From the NCBI GenBank assembly GCA_961205875.1, contig OY540812.1:16306001-16370000 (forward strand): a stretch of DNA of 64,000 nucleotides. The letters are read 5' to 3'. The notes under the pieces are model-generated. The model was not told where the DNA came from. It saw nothing but the letters and a program-made list of their open reading frames with translations, and searched no databases. Numbering within the stretch: position 1 is the stretch's first letter; each line of letters begins with the position of its first letter. Of this stretch, positions 1-11,010 are shown in pieces. The position numbers and the translations under genes are program-made. The stretch is from Sialis fuliginosa (Eukaryota; Arthropoda; Insecta; Megaloptera; Sialidae).

Positions 1-1
1 T

Positions 2-1090
2 GATATTGTAAGATCTATTAGTCAAGATGAAATATTTTCTCGTCGTCAACAAACTCAACTTCTTTGGGATCGATATTTTTCATCCATAGAGAAAATAATT
101 TTCACAACATTAGAAATAATTCGTGAGCGAATCCCAGGTCAGAAAGTCCGCGACGGTTTGGTGTGGAACTCTCACCCTGGTGGACTGGTGACACTTCCGT
201 ATTTTTCAGATTCGTGGCGTAATTATCCATTTTTTCTCAAAGACTTAGGCACAAATATAGGTGATAAATTCACTTGTGTTATATATTGCCAATTAGGTTT
301 AACTATGACACAAACGTCCTCCTTATATAAATTAGTAAAGAATGTTTCTAAAAGTAAATACGTATCTAGAATAATAATTGTATGGTATAGCGAAAAACCG
401 CCGCCACCTCGGAGTCGCTGGCCATTTATCCCACCGCACATACCTCTAAATATTCTTCGAGCTCATCAGTTGTCAAAAGTTAGACCCGGTATATCTTTGA
501 GATTTTATTCTCACCCGTTGATTAAAACGGCAGGCGTGTTATCGTTAGACGAAGACTCTCTGTTAAGTACGGACGAAATAGATTTTGCATTCAGCGTGTG
601 GCAAGAATTCCCAGAAAGAATTGTTGGTTATCCCGCAAGGTCACACTATTGGGATGATTCTAAAGGATCATGGGGGTATACGTCCAAGTGGACAAATGAA
701 TATTCTATAGTGCTTACGGGGGCAGCGTTTTATCACAGATACTATAACGTCCTGTATTCAGACTGGTTGAATCCTTTGTTGCACAAAACAGTAGAGCAGA
801 GTCAAAACTGTGAAGACATTCTTATGAATTTTCTTGTTAGTCATGTAACTCGTTTACCTCCTATTAAAGTAACACAACGTAAACAATATAAGGAATCGTC
901 GGGAGCAAGGTCTCCCTGGAATGATCCTGATCACTTTGTTCAACGGCAAACTTGTCTCAATACTTTTGCTGCGGTGTTCGGGTACATGCCACTTGTACGT
1001 TCCAATTTAAGACTGGATCCTGTGCTTTTTAAAGATTCTGTTTCTAATCTTAGGAAGAAATATCGTAAAATAGAACTGATTGGAAGCTAG
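2..1090 (+). CDS. ttv: Exostosin-1 (EXT1/tout-velu), C-terminal part
   Basis: C-terminal half of the heparan-sulfate co-polymerase EXT1, a Golgi type II membrane enzyme that works with EXT2 to add alternating GlcA and GlcNAc. The frame is open from base 2 and gives 362 residues to the stop; no start codon is in the window, so the gene continues to the left. The GT64 (GlcNAc-transferase) domain is clear: the SLDEDS motif at visible residues 181-186 (the DED at 548-556 is the metal/UDP-sugar site), then ERIVGYPARSHYWD, WGYTSKWTNEYSIVLTGAA, CEDILMNFLVS and the LRKKYRKIE tail match vertebrate EXT1 closely. The RQQTQLLW and LIWNKHPGGL-like stretch near the start is also typical of EXT1 rather than EXT2 or EXTL. 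The 362 codons lie in one exon; whether the rest has introns cannot be seen. A poly(A) signal follows at 1098. Confidence 0.95.
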   Translation, partial: DIVRSISQDEIFSRRQQTQLLWDRYFSSIEKIIFTTLEIIRERIPGQKVRDGLVWNSHPGGLVTLPYFSDSWRNYPFFLKDLGTNIGDKFTCVIYCQLGLTMTQTSSLYKLVKNVSKSKYVSRIIIVWYSEKPPPPRSRWPFIPPHIPLNILRAHQLSKVRPGISLRFYSHPLIKTAGVLSLDEDSLLSTDEIDFAFSVWQEFPERIVGYPARSHYWDDSKGSWGYTSKWTNEYSIVLTGAAFYHRYYNVLYSDWLNPLLHKTVEQSQNCEDILMNFLVSHVTRLPPIKVTQRKQYKESSGARSPWNDPDHFVQRQTCLNTFAAVFGYMPLVRSNLRLDPVLFKDSVSNLRKKYRKIELIGS

Positions 1091-1097
1091 TTAGTGC

Positions 1098-1103
1098 AAT
1101 AAA
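1098..1103 (+). terminator. poly(A) signal of EXT1
   Basis: AATAAA lies 8 bases after the EXT1 stop codon. It would give a very short 3' UTR. Weaker A/T-rich alternatives follow in the next 100 bases. Confidence 0.6.
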
Positions 1104-1266
1104 AAGATTGTAATTATACATATATTAATTTATACATAATGTTGAATGTAAATATAAAGTTTATTTGCTGTCGGTTTATTTTTACAGAAGTATTTTAAAT
1201 AAATATATATTATCCTTTTTGTGGGTATCTTATCTCTATATTATTATATATATATACACCTTAACC

Positions 1267-1416
1267 ACAAGAAACAATGTCACTCCCATGTGTTTCGACT
1301 TCATATGAAGTCCTCATCAGGAGCCTAATAGTTTCAGACTGAACTGAAACTATTAGGCTCCTGATTAGGACTTCTTGTGAAGTTAAAACATGTGTCGAGT
1401 GACATTGTTTTCTTGT
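1267..1416. repeat. Short hairpin MITE
   Basis: Near-perfect inverted repeat with arms of about 70 bases (ACAAGAAACAATGTCACTC at the left, its complement at the right) and a tiny loop at about 1340. This is a small foldback-type MITE just downstream of EXT1. Confidence 0.8.
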
Positions 1417-2447
1417 ATATATTTAGTTTAAGTGACTAAAAAACCACAGTTTCTCTGTTTTCAAGTAAAGATTTGTGCAGTGAGTTTTATAAATTTTGAT
1501 CTTTTTTTCTTGCTGTAGTTAATCAACAAATATATTTAAAAAATATTATTTACGATCTATTTCTTAAATTTCAACATTATAATAATTTATATAACACAAT
1601 CGTGATGACATGATACTAATATACTTTTACATATTTTATGTATGTTGAAAGGTTTTCTAATACATATTTTTAAAATACATTTATGTATTTATGTATTAAA
1701 TTCATCAGAACAAAAATTGTCATGGTATTATTATTGTATGAATTAAAAACATTCTTTATTTTTATTTATTTTGTTATGTTCAGACTAGCTGAGGGGGGAG
1801 CACCAAAAATTCCATATTAAAGTAACAGATTGTTTGTTGAATGTTTGGCGGGTCTGGACAAGGTATTAGAGTAATTAATTGTAAGAAACAAAAATTGTCC
1901 ATTACCAAAGAAATAAGCTTGCAGCAAAAAACATAAAAATATAAAATTTACATTGATATAAATTTTCTAGTGAAACTAATTTTGAATTTTATATATTCCT
2001 TTTATTTGTACTTAACAATTTTACTTTTTATTAGTTTAAAAATACATGTACTGTTTTGTATAAGTAATTTTTACAATTTTTATTATTAAAAATGTTACAA
2101 ACATTAACATATCTTTAACATTATGTCATAGGAAGGACCTTTTATCTATATCGTTATACTTACAACATCGAATATATCTTTCAATAATAATTTAAGACAT
2201 ATCATTATTATACAAAAAATAATAGTATTTTACATTTTGACAATAATGATTTTGATTGTTGATATATCATTTTTACATCACATAATAATTATATAACAGT
2301 TTTAATTTAGACCACAACTAATCTAATGTAATAAATGTAATAGAATTTTCTACGTCTATGTAGGCTTGTAAATATGTACGTAAATAATATTTCATTCAGC
2401 AAAGATTGTTTTTATATATTTTTATTTATTAATATATTATTTAAGGT

Positions 2448-3303
2448 GTACCCAGGAAAAAATAATTTAGATCAAAATTCAAAAAAATTTAAAAATTCTG
2501 ATCAACATTGACTATTATACAGATCTATAAAAATCTAAATTTTAAAATAATTTGATTAAATTTAGATCTAATTTGATTCACAATTTAAGTCATCCATCTT
2601 TGTTTCTTAAGTTTTTTAACTTGAGACTAAAATATCCGGAAACAATGATTTACACGGAAAATGTTTGGTATAAAAGTTTCAGGATTAGGAGGGGGAAAAC
2701 CAATGGTGATAACAATTTTGAGCTTAATTCGATGTTTCATGTTCATTGTGAGGTCAACTCAATTTTTTCAAATGGAAATCTATTTATTTTTTGCAGATTC
2801 GTATTTTGTAGAAGAGCATAAACAACTTTTGTTTGAAAGTTGTTTTTTTTAAACTTTTTTTGAAAATTAACAATAAAAAATTGGAAATTATTCTCCTAGA
2901 TGTTAAAGATAAAGTGCAGATTAAAAAAAATAGATTTTTATAATTTCAGAATTTTTTAACGCCAAAAATATTTAAAAAAAAATTACGTTAAAATTGAAGT
3001 TTCTTAAAAATAATTTCAGACAAAAATTGTTTCTTTTTTTCTGTAAAATACGAATCAACAAAAACGAAATAGATTTTCATTTAAAAAAAAGTAAGTTGAT
3101 CTCAAAATGATCTTGAAATCTCCACTCAATTGGTTTCCCCCCCTCCTAATCCTGAAACTTTTGTACAAAACATTTTTCCATATATTTTGCAGTCTCAAGA
3201 TAAAAAACACGCCTAATAAATTTAAATGTACATAGATCTAAATTTTGGAAAAATGAGATCTTATTTGATCTACGTAGATCAAATTTATCATTTCCTGGGT
3301 ATA
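2448..3303. repeat. Imperfect foldback element, ~855 bp
   Basis: Two arms of about 420 bases in inverted orientation. The outer ends TACCCAGGAAA and TTTCCTGGGTA pair, as do inner blocks such as AAAGTTTCAGGATTAGGAGG (left) and its complement near 3140-3165. The arms have diverged by point changes and indels, so the element is old. A related piece lies at 63330-63475. Confidence 0.75.
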
Positions 3304-3830
3304 AGTTGATAAAAATTTTCATATGTGTTTCTAACGATGAAATGGAATTTTTATATCATTGTAAGGTATTTAGAGGATTTATGCTTCTGTATTAGTCAAT
3401 AACAGCGTGAATGTGTGAATGTTTTGTAAAATAAATAAAATATGTATGTGTGTATCATACAAAACAAGTGTCAGTAATATTTTATTGTACTTACTGTAAA
3501 TATTTTATTGAATAAAATGTTATATTAAATCATTTTTAATAGATTTTGAAATCGTGTTTTTGTATCATTTTTACCTAATTTAAAATAGTTGAACGTAACC
3601 ATTGATTAACGTAACTAGTGTTGTGTAGGTAAGTGTAAAATAAAAAAAATATGTAATTTATTTGTGGAATTAAAATCTCTAAATAAAAGTTGAGATAAAA
3701 TTTTTATTTTTCAGTGCACATTTTTACTTGAAAAATAAATATTGAATTAAAAAAAATCTTAAGACGATTGCTTCTATTGCCCATAGAATAATGTGCCATT
3801 GAGCATTGGGTTAAAAAATAATAAAACTTA

Positions 3831-4104
3831 TGTCCGGTATTATAAAGGAGTTCTCGCAAAATTTGCAAGCTTGCAAACACTTTAAAACGAGGTATCAAAC
3901 TTATATGACAGTTCTCTAAGTTTTTAACAGATAGTTTCATGCGCAGTAAGTTGATTTTTACCGTTTTTTATCAAGATTAGTAAATACACTTTATAGTAAA
4001 TATATTTTACATACCTTTGTTTTTACTTCCTATGCATGAAGTTTGATACCCCATTTGAAAGTGCTTGCAAGCTTGTAAAGCGACCTCTTTTTTAATACCG
4101 GACA
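3831..4104. repeat. Foldback MITE, TGTCCGGTATTA family, copy 1
   Basis: Inverted repeat with ends TGTCCGGTATTA / TAATACCGGACA and an inner block around GCAAGCTTGCAA followed by GAGGTATCAAACT on both arms. A second member with a nested insertion is at 48402-48886. Confidence 0.75.
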
Positions 4105-5036
4105 TTATACCTACATGACGGTACCGGAAAAGACTCCCTTTAGGTAAAATAAATGCACCTGTTGCATCTCGCTATAATTACAGCTCTGAATATTACTATA
4201 ATTTGATATTTTATGCTAAATAGCAAGAAACTATCTTTATCAGTTATCATTATTTATTTTATCAGCAAAACTAATTTTTTTTCGTGAGTTTTATGTATCC
4301 CCTCCCCCTCTTAATGGTAGTATATCAAATGTGTATTTATTTATTTCACGGCCGCATTTTTTAATATGTCAGTGCCGTGTCTGATTCGATATTGGCAAGT
4401 GAAAGTTACAAAACGACAGCTGCAATAGCATTTCATTGTTATCATCAGTATAATGTTATTAACATATATTTAGTAACAACAAAAAAACAGTAAAAATGAA
4501 GCTTATATGTAAGTAAACACTGTTAATTATTTATAATAAATTTCAAGTGAATATTTGAGTTTGTATACAAACAAATAAAACGCTTTATTATGTAGCGAAA
4601 ATTTAACCTTCTATAATACATGCATACATACGTATTTATATAATTGAGTTGTTTTTCAAGTACCTATACCTTATATGAATTATTAAAAGTGATCTTAAAA
4701 TTTGGTACGTACTTTGTAAACAATGATTATTTTCTGAAATTCCTAATACACCAATAAGATATTTTGTATAATTTATATATAGAAAATAATTTAAAGTGAT
4801 TATTTTATTTGATTTACGTTTATAATGACTTAATATTTAATTATTTTATATATTTATGATACCTAATGACCTATCTATAAGTACGGTAACCAATTTCTCA
4901 AAACCGAAAATTTAATAGTACAAAAAATTTTAATTCAAAAATTCTTACGCGGATAACAAAAATATTTTTATACCATTTATATTTGCTACGTTCTACTAAC
5001 AAAAAATAATTTTTAAAATCTTAAAAATAGAAGGTA

Positions 5037-6715
5037 CTAGCACCAGTCTAGGATCATACTCCAATGTTGGAATTTTGTTTAATTAAATATACTAAATTAG
5101 ATATATTTGTTGATATTTGATTACTGCCATTACTAAATCATAATCTATATATACTTAACTGTAAAACAGCTTAATTTGATGACAATTGGCCAAGGGGTGT
5201 CAAAATTGTAGACATTTAAACTCATTATTAGTGTAATCTATTTATGAATTATTATTATACAGGATGATTCAGTGCTGTCGTGCCAAACTTGAACAGTAAA
5301 TTAAGAGAAATATTTTAAGCAAAAAACATTATATGAACATGTGTCCGGAAATTTTTCCTAAGGGGGCTACGGCTACAGTCCTCCAAAGATTTTATTCAAA
5401 ATTAGTTTTTATTTAATATCTGGAGACCCCATTGTGCTAAAGTTATGAAATTTGATACAGGGTTTAAAATTAATAAGTGTTATCGATTTCCAGTATTGAG
5501 CAATTATAATTTAGATCAGGACTGTATGGGGCCAGTGGGCCCATCGATTTTTATCTTGTATTTTTTTGTTCTTTAATTTTTTCCTGAATTAGACATTTGA
5601 ATAAGATTGTATGGCACAAAATACACAAAAATATACTTTGCTTATTTATCATAGGATAAACCGTTTACGAGAAATATGGATGCAAAAGAAAGGATGCAGA
5701 ATTTTACCTAATACGGATGCTTCAAATTACAAAAAATAAATTTATATTCTTGTTCTTTGATAAAAAATAAGACAAAAAAATAATATAAATATACCTCCAA
5801 AAATTCATCCTTACCAACAAATAGCCATTTTAAGTATCGCTTTCTAGTTATGTTAGTAAATTACTTGCAACATTAATAGGACTGGCTATAGGTCTAAGAG
5901 AACACGTATTAGGTGATATATGTACATGAACTTTTTTCTTACATTTAATCAAAGAACAGGAATATAAATTTATTTTCTTTAATTTGAAGCATCCGTATTA
6001 AGTAAAATTCTGCATTTTTTCTTTTGCATCGATATTGCTCGTAAACGGTTTATCCTATGATAAATGGGCAAAGTATATTTTTGTGTATTTTGTCTCATGC
6101 AGTCTTATTCAAATTTTTAAATCAGGAAAAATTTGAAGAACAAAAAATACTGGATAAAAATCGACGGGCCTCCTGGGCCCATACAACCCTGGTCAAAATT
6201 ACTATTGGTTGATACTGGATATAGATAAAACTTATTAATACTAAACCCTGTATCAAATTTCATAACTATAGCACAATGGGTTCTCAAGATATTAAATAAA
6301 AACAAATTTTGAGTAAAATCTTTGGAGAGCTGTAGCCCCCTCATGACAAATTTTCGGACACCTGTTTACATAATGTTTTTTGCTTAAAATATTTTTCTCG
6401 ATGTACTGTTCAAGTTTGGCACGACAGTGCTGAATCGTCCTGTATTATCATAATATCTGCTTTACAATGTTTCAAACTTTACAATTCTTTTCGTGTCGTA
6501 GTACTTATCATTTTGTAATTATTAGCAAGTGCCCATCACTGGGTGACCAGTGGGTAATAATTTAAAAAACAAACTATTTGCGGACTTTGGTAATTCAATT
6601 GATTTAATAAAGAGGTACCTACATGTTTTATTAGTAACATGAGTTGATGAGAGTTACAAAAAGAAGCCAATTAATCTAAAAACAGTATACCTTCTCCTTA
6701 AAGTGGCCAAGATTG
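5037..6715 (+). repeat. Dispersed repeat R1, copy a, split by a foldback insertion
   Basis: R1 is an unclassified dispersed repeat of at least 500 bp. Blocks shared with the other copies include ATTTGTTGATATT, TTAACTGTA, GACATTTAAACT and GTCGTAGTACTTATCATTTT. Here it is interrupted at 5259-6443 by a foldback element, so R1 is the older sequence. Other copies are at 31745-32315 (reverse orientation, intron 3 of XKR copy 4) and 63711-64000 (same orientation, receptor intron). Confidence 0.65.
5259..6443. mobile_element. Foldback element F1, 1185 bp
   Basis: A long foldback with arms of about 550 bases. The ends are ACAGGATGATTCAGTGCTGT and the complement ending in CCTGT. It is flanked by a direct 5-base ATTAT (5254-5258 and 6444-6448), a possible target-site duplication, though the site is AT-rich. 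It sits inside repeat R1. It codes for no recognisable protein. Fragments of the same arm occur at 10720-10832 and 36358-36530. Confidence 0.8.
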
Positions 6716-8736
6716 GTGTCAATATCTTATATGGTTACCGATTATCAATAAAAAGTTCAGAATATCTTACTTTGTATTATATAGGTAACAGTTCCAGAGG
6801 TTATTTTAACGAAACTTAAGAACTGCACAATTTGAGCAAAAAACTTCACTAGAAAGAATTAGAGGCGGTGACTACAAAAAAAACAGAATCGTAAAAATTA
6901 TTTTACATCCGATATAAAAATTGAATAAAAACTTTGTAATGAAAAAATAAACATTGTTGAAACCGATAACGGAACCCAGTCATAAGTGAAGGACTATACC
7001 TGCAATTATTTTTTCTTTTAAAATTGCACATTTGAATTTTAAAGCTGCACACTATAAGATAACCCCTGACAGTTCGGTTCGGGTTCAGTATCCTGATTTT
7101 TATTGAGAAATTAATTATTGCTGATTAATAATAAATTTAATTAATGACACAAACATCATTGTTTGAAAATCAATTAAATAATAAAGTCATAATAATACTT
7201 ATATTATATTATATTATATTATATTATATTATATTATATTATATTATATTATTATATTATTAGTTAAGAAATATTAAATACAAGTTATTTTTTTGGGGAA
7301 AAAAATATGCTTTTCAAGCTAATTTAACATCTTCAATGAAATTATTTGAAGAGCAAAAAAGAAAAAGTCTTCAATTTTATTTTACTTTTAGCGTGCCCCC
7401 CAGGCCCCTCCTAGTGTTTGGGGGCCAGAGCTGACCCCTCGTTTCCTCTTTGTCCGCTACTGACTATACATACTAATGTTTATCTATTTTAATTTTGAAT
7501 AGTATTATACTATACAATATAGTACATATGATCGTTGTTGGTACCTGTAAGTAATAATTACAATTATAGTGAGTAATATAAAAGGCCAATAAAATACAGT
7601 GCATTGATCTTTATGTTTGAAATGGTTTAATGGAAATTGAACTATATATCGATTTTTTTAAGATAGTTAAGACAATGCAGAATTTTTTTCGGGAGTGGGA
7701 GTTAATATTTGTAATTTTATATAAATAAATAAAAATTTATTTCGTTTTCGATTGTTCCAACCCCTCCATGGGAGCGTCATTGAAGGAATGATTGTGTAGT
7801 GGAAAACGTATTTTAAATATATAAAAAAATTAAACAATCCCCTCCCATTAAAAAACAACATCAACAACTTTTTTCATCCAAAATTTTCTCTTGTTTAGAA
7901 TTTTAGCTTTCCTTTTTGATGTAAACTTTTTGGATTCAACAATACTAAAGAAATTTATTAAAAATAAAAAATAATCATTTATAAAAGTTATGTAATATTG
8001 GTGTAACTTACATTATTATTTATATATTTACCTAAACTATTAGTTTGTATTGACACATGTATATATTTACTTACACATTATTGATATTTTGTGTAAACAA
8101 ATCATCAGTTTTTTAACAGAATATAGCACGTAATTTAAATATTTACTTAAAGTTGTTAATTGTAATGTAATTTTTCGGTAAATTTATTATTACCAATATT
8201 CGACCTAATAATTTAAAAAATATAAGAAGATATTAACTATAGGTACAATATATAAAAATATTATCATAATTTTAAAAGTAATAAATATTGGGAGAGAAAA
8301 ACTTTCTATTGAATGTAGCATACTAGAGATAAGTTTTCTAATTTTTATATGTATGTATATATACAGGTTGTTTTATAATTAAATGTTAATATTCATATAA
8401 AAATAGGTCCGTTTTCGCTTTATTTTTTCATTCAAAATAATTAAGAATCAAGTTGGCATTACTTGGGACGTTCTGGTTTAAACTGATTTTTTTTCACAAA
8501 AGATGTGTCTCTACACCTTGTTTACATCCATCAAGTTTTATAAAAATATCTAAATAAGTTTCAAAGTTATTAAAAAAAAACAATTTTTCAAAAAAATCTT
8601 GATCACCTGTATATCAAAAATAAAGCGAATACGTACCTATGTTTATTTGAATTTTTTGTCTTAAAATCTTGGATAGATTAATCCTCTTCAATATTGACAT
8701 TCAATTATATTATGAAACACCTGTATATATATACCT

Positions 8737-9526
8737 ACAGGGTGTCAATTATGTAACGGGACGGTCGAATGTTTCGAATGCTACATACAGAATCGAAAAA
8801 TAAAAAAATACGTGTTCAATATTTTTGAAAAATCTATTCTACTACACCAAACTCCTTACTTTTGTCTGAAACATTTTTTTGTATTCGGGCAGATAGCGCT
8901 GTAATTGCTGTCCGAAAAGACAAATTTTGTAAGAGAAATTTCCGAGTAAAAAAACAAACGGCCGTGCTATGGTCGTGGTGTGGCCGTGTGGTCGCGGCCC
9001 TGGTGCGGCAGTAATGTGGCCGTGGGTGTGGCCATGGTGTGACCGTACGGCCAGGCTTGTTTCACAAACAAACCTAGTGCTGCCGTGGTACAGACCGCCC
9101 AGCCGTGGACCGGTCGTGGTTGTACGGTCGCATCACGGCCGCACCCACGGCCGCACCACGGCCACATCACTGCCGCACTAGGGCCGCGACCACACGACCG
9201 CACCACACGGTCACACCACGGCCATAGCACGACCGCACCACGACCATAGCACGGCCGTTTGTTTGTTTACTCGGTCATTTCTCTTACAAAATTTGTCTTT
9301 TCGGACAGCAGTTACAATGCCATCTGCCCGAATACAAAAAAATGTTTCAAACAAAAGTAACGTATTTTTTGACGCACAATCCAAATCTACAATAAAAATT
9401 GGGAGTTTCTATTTAAGATATCAAAGTTGCCCCCTCCCCCACCCCCTGTGGGTTGGGGTGGGGGGTCGAGTTTGGTGTAGTTGAATAGATTTTTCAAAAA
9501 TTCCCGTTACATAATTGACACCCTGT
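8737..9526. mobile_element. Foldback element F2 with a GC-rich palindromic core
   Basis: Outer arms of about 220 bases (ends ACAGGGTGTCAATTA / TAATTGACACCCTGT) pair with each other, including ACATTTTTTTGTATTCGGGC and its complement. Between them, 8959-9258 is a 300-base GC-rich core built of degenerate GGCCGTGGTGTGGTCGTG-like units on the left and their complement on the right. The core contains a small AGGCTTGTTT/AAACAAACCT hairpin at about 9051-9074. Open frames on both strands inside the core follow from its composition and are not genes. The same outer arms recur with a different core at 40944-41716. Confidence 0.85.
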
Positions 9527-10123
9527 ATATATTTTTATATACCCACTACTGACGTGTGAGATAGTTTTATGAATCTGTGAGCTAAAAATAGATTGTAGTA
9601 CTGTAGTATGTGTATTCTGTGTATAGTAATGTGTAATGTGGTATAATGCACTGTACATTCGTACAGCTATGTTGTATGATTCTGTAGTCGTATGTTGTTT
9701 ACCATGAATCATGATTTTTGGTTGGATATATTATAATGTATTTATAACAATATTTGATTTCATTAACTAAATTAAAATAATAAAATTATGTGTGAGTAAA
9801 TTAATATATATGTATAATTTAAATTATATTTTTTATCGATGAATTACGTGAATTAAAACATGTTATAGACAGTGCAGCGAATAAATTAAATGTTCATATT
9901 ATGTATTTTCTTATTTAGTACTACGGAATATGATTATGAAGTGAGATTATTATATCGTTTTGTATTTTGAATATATTTTATTTTTATTTAGAATTGTAAA
10001 TACTTAATAATAAAACATATCGTATGTTTAAATATTAATTATACTAACTATATTTTTATTAAAGTTTTTATAATAAAATAAGTTATTAATTAATAAGATT
10101 GTTAACTAAACTTTCAATATAAC

Positions 10124-10542
10124 CAGGCCCGGATTTAGAAATTTGCCGCCCCTAGGCAGTTGCGAAAATTGCCCCCCCCCCCTCTTCAAAACTAACAGTT
10201 TAAGTCATAGATGTCAAAATATAAAACTCAGGATCTTTTTTTTTTGGTTGTGTCAGTTTCAAATTTTATAAATTTTTATAAATTTACATTAGGAAACATA
10301 AAAACTGAAGACCATTTTTTTTTTTAGTCAAGCTTGAGTTACATGTATAGAGAAATTATTGCTTAGTTGAAATTTGTACGTCTCGATTTTCGGATGGCAA
10401 ACTCATCGATAATGGAATCAAAATCAAATTCAATTCCCACGAATATAACAAATTTTCAAAGTTTCCACCAATATTTGCCGCCCTTCAATTCTGGCCGCCC
10501 TAAGCAGCTGCCTACTCTGCCTGCATGGTAAATCCGGGCCTG
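10124..10542. mobile_element. hAT-type MITE with 8-bp target duplication
   Basis: A 419-bp element with terminal inverted repeats CAGGCCCGGATTTA / TAAATCCGGGCCTG, flanked by identical 8-base copies of AATATAAC (10116-10123 and 10543-10550). An 8-base duplication with CAGG...CCTG ends is the hallmark of hAT transposition. The inside has the G/C-run fragments typical of this family and no transposase. Confidence 0.88.
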
Positions 10543-10719
10543 AATATAACTGCATAGTTATAAGCAAACAACTGTAATATTTATCTCAAATTAAAAATTG
10601 AATTAAAGTAAAATTGTGTTAAAACTTTTGTAATAATTCAATTTTTTAATCTATTATTTACAATAAATTATAAACAATTAGAACAGTGGTAATAAATGTC
10701 TAGCGAAATATGTAGATAT

Positions 10720-10832
10720 ACAGGATGATTCAGTACTGTCGTGCCAAACTTGAACAGTAAATCGAGAAAAATATTTTTAGCAAAAATTTTTATATAAATA
10801 TGTATGTGTCCGGCTATTTTTCATGAAGGAGC
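10720..10832 (+). repeat. Fragment of foldback F1
   Basis: About 110 bases match the left end of F1 (ACAGGATGATTCAGTACTGT, then CGTGCCAAACTTGAACAGTA). The opposite arm is absent, so this is a truncated copy. It lies about 180 bases upstream of the first visible XKR exon. Confidence 0.7.
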
Positions 10833-11010
10833 TACATAACGCGCATGCATAAACTATACAATTCATTAGAACTATCAATGGGTTATCATTTATATTTAAT
10901 ACCCCGCAGATAGCGTAAGCTTAGCTTTTGATAGAGAACAAATTCTTTATAATTATAATAAATATCGGACATAATAAAAGTTAAATACTTAAAATAAATT
11001 TATTTTTCAG

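Larger units (their letters stand above)
1104..11010. other. Gene-free, repeat-rich interval between EXT1 and the XKR cluster
   Basis: I see no credible coding exon here. Apart from the listed elements (hairpins and foldbacks at 1267, 2448, 3831, 5259 and 8737, a hAT-like MITE at 10124 and a foldback fragment at 10720), the DNA is AT-rich and unremarkable. A (ATATT)n pentanucleotide tract is at 7200-7255. A G/C-rich remnant of a dispersed repeat (CCCCCCAGGCCCCTCCTAG) is near 7395-7470. The missing 5' coding exon of XKR copy 1 may lie between 10550 and 10990, but I could not identify it. Confidence 0.7.

Noticed and set aside
2-1090. EXT1 segment considered as a processed retrocopy because it is intronless
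   Set aside because: The frame is intact with all catalytic motifs and no poly(A) tract follows; large terminal exons are common. The missing 5' part prevents a firm decision.
6117-6344. 75-codon minus-strand frame
   Set aside because: It lies in the right arm of foldback F1, with no motif and no counterpart beyond the mirrored arm.
7200-7255. Regular repeats considered as a CRISPR array
   Set aside because: It is a simple ATATT pentanucleotide tract in an insect genome, without spacers.
8967-9230. Open frames of 70-87 codons on both strands, rich in Arg, Pro, Trp and Gly
   Set aside because: They lie wholly inside the GC-rich palindromic core of foldback F2; openness on both strands follows from the low frequency of stop codons in GC-rich repeats.
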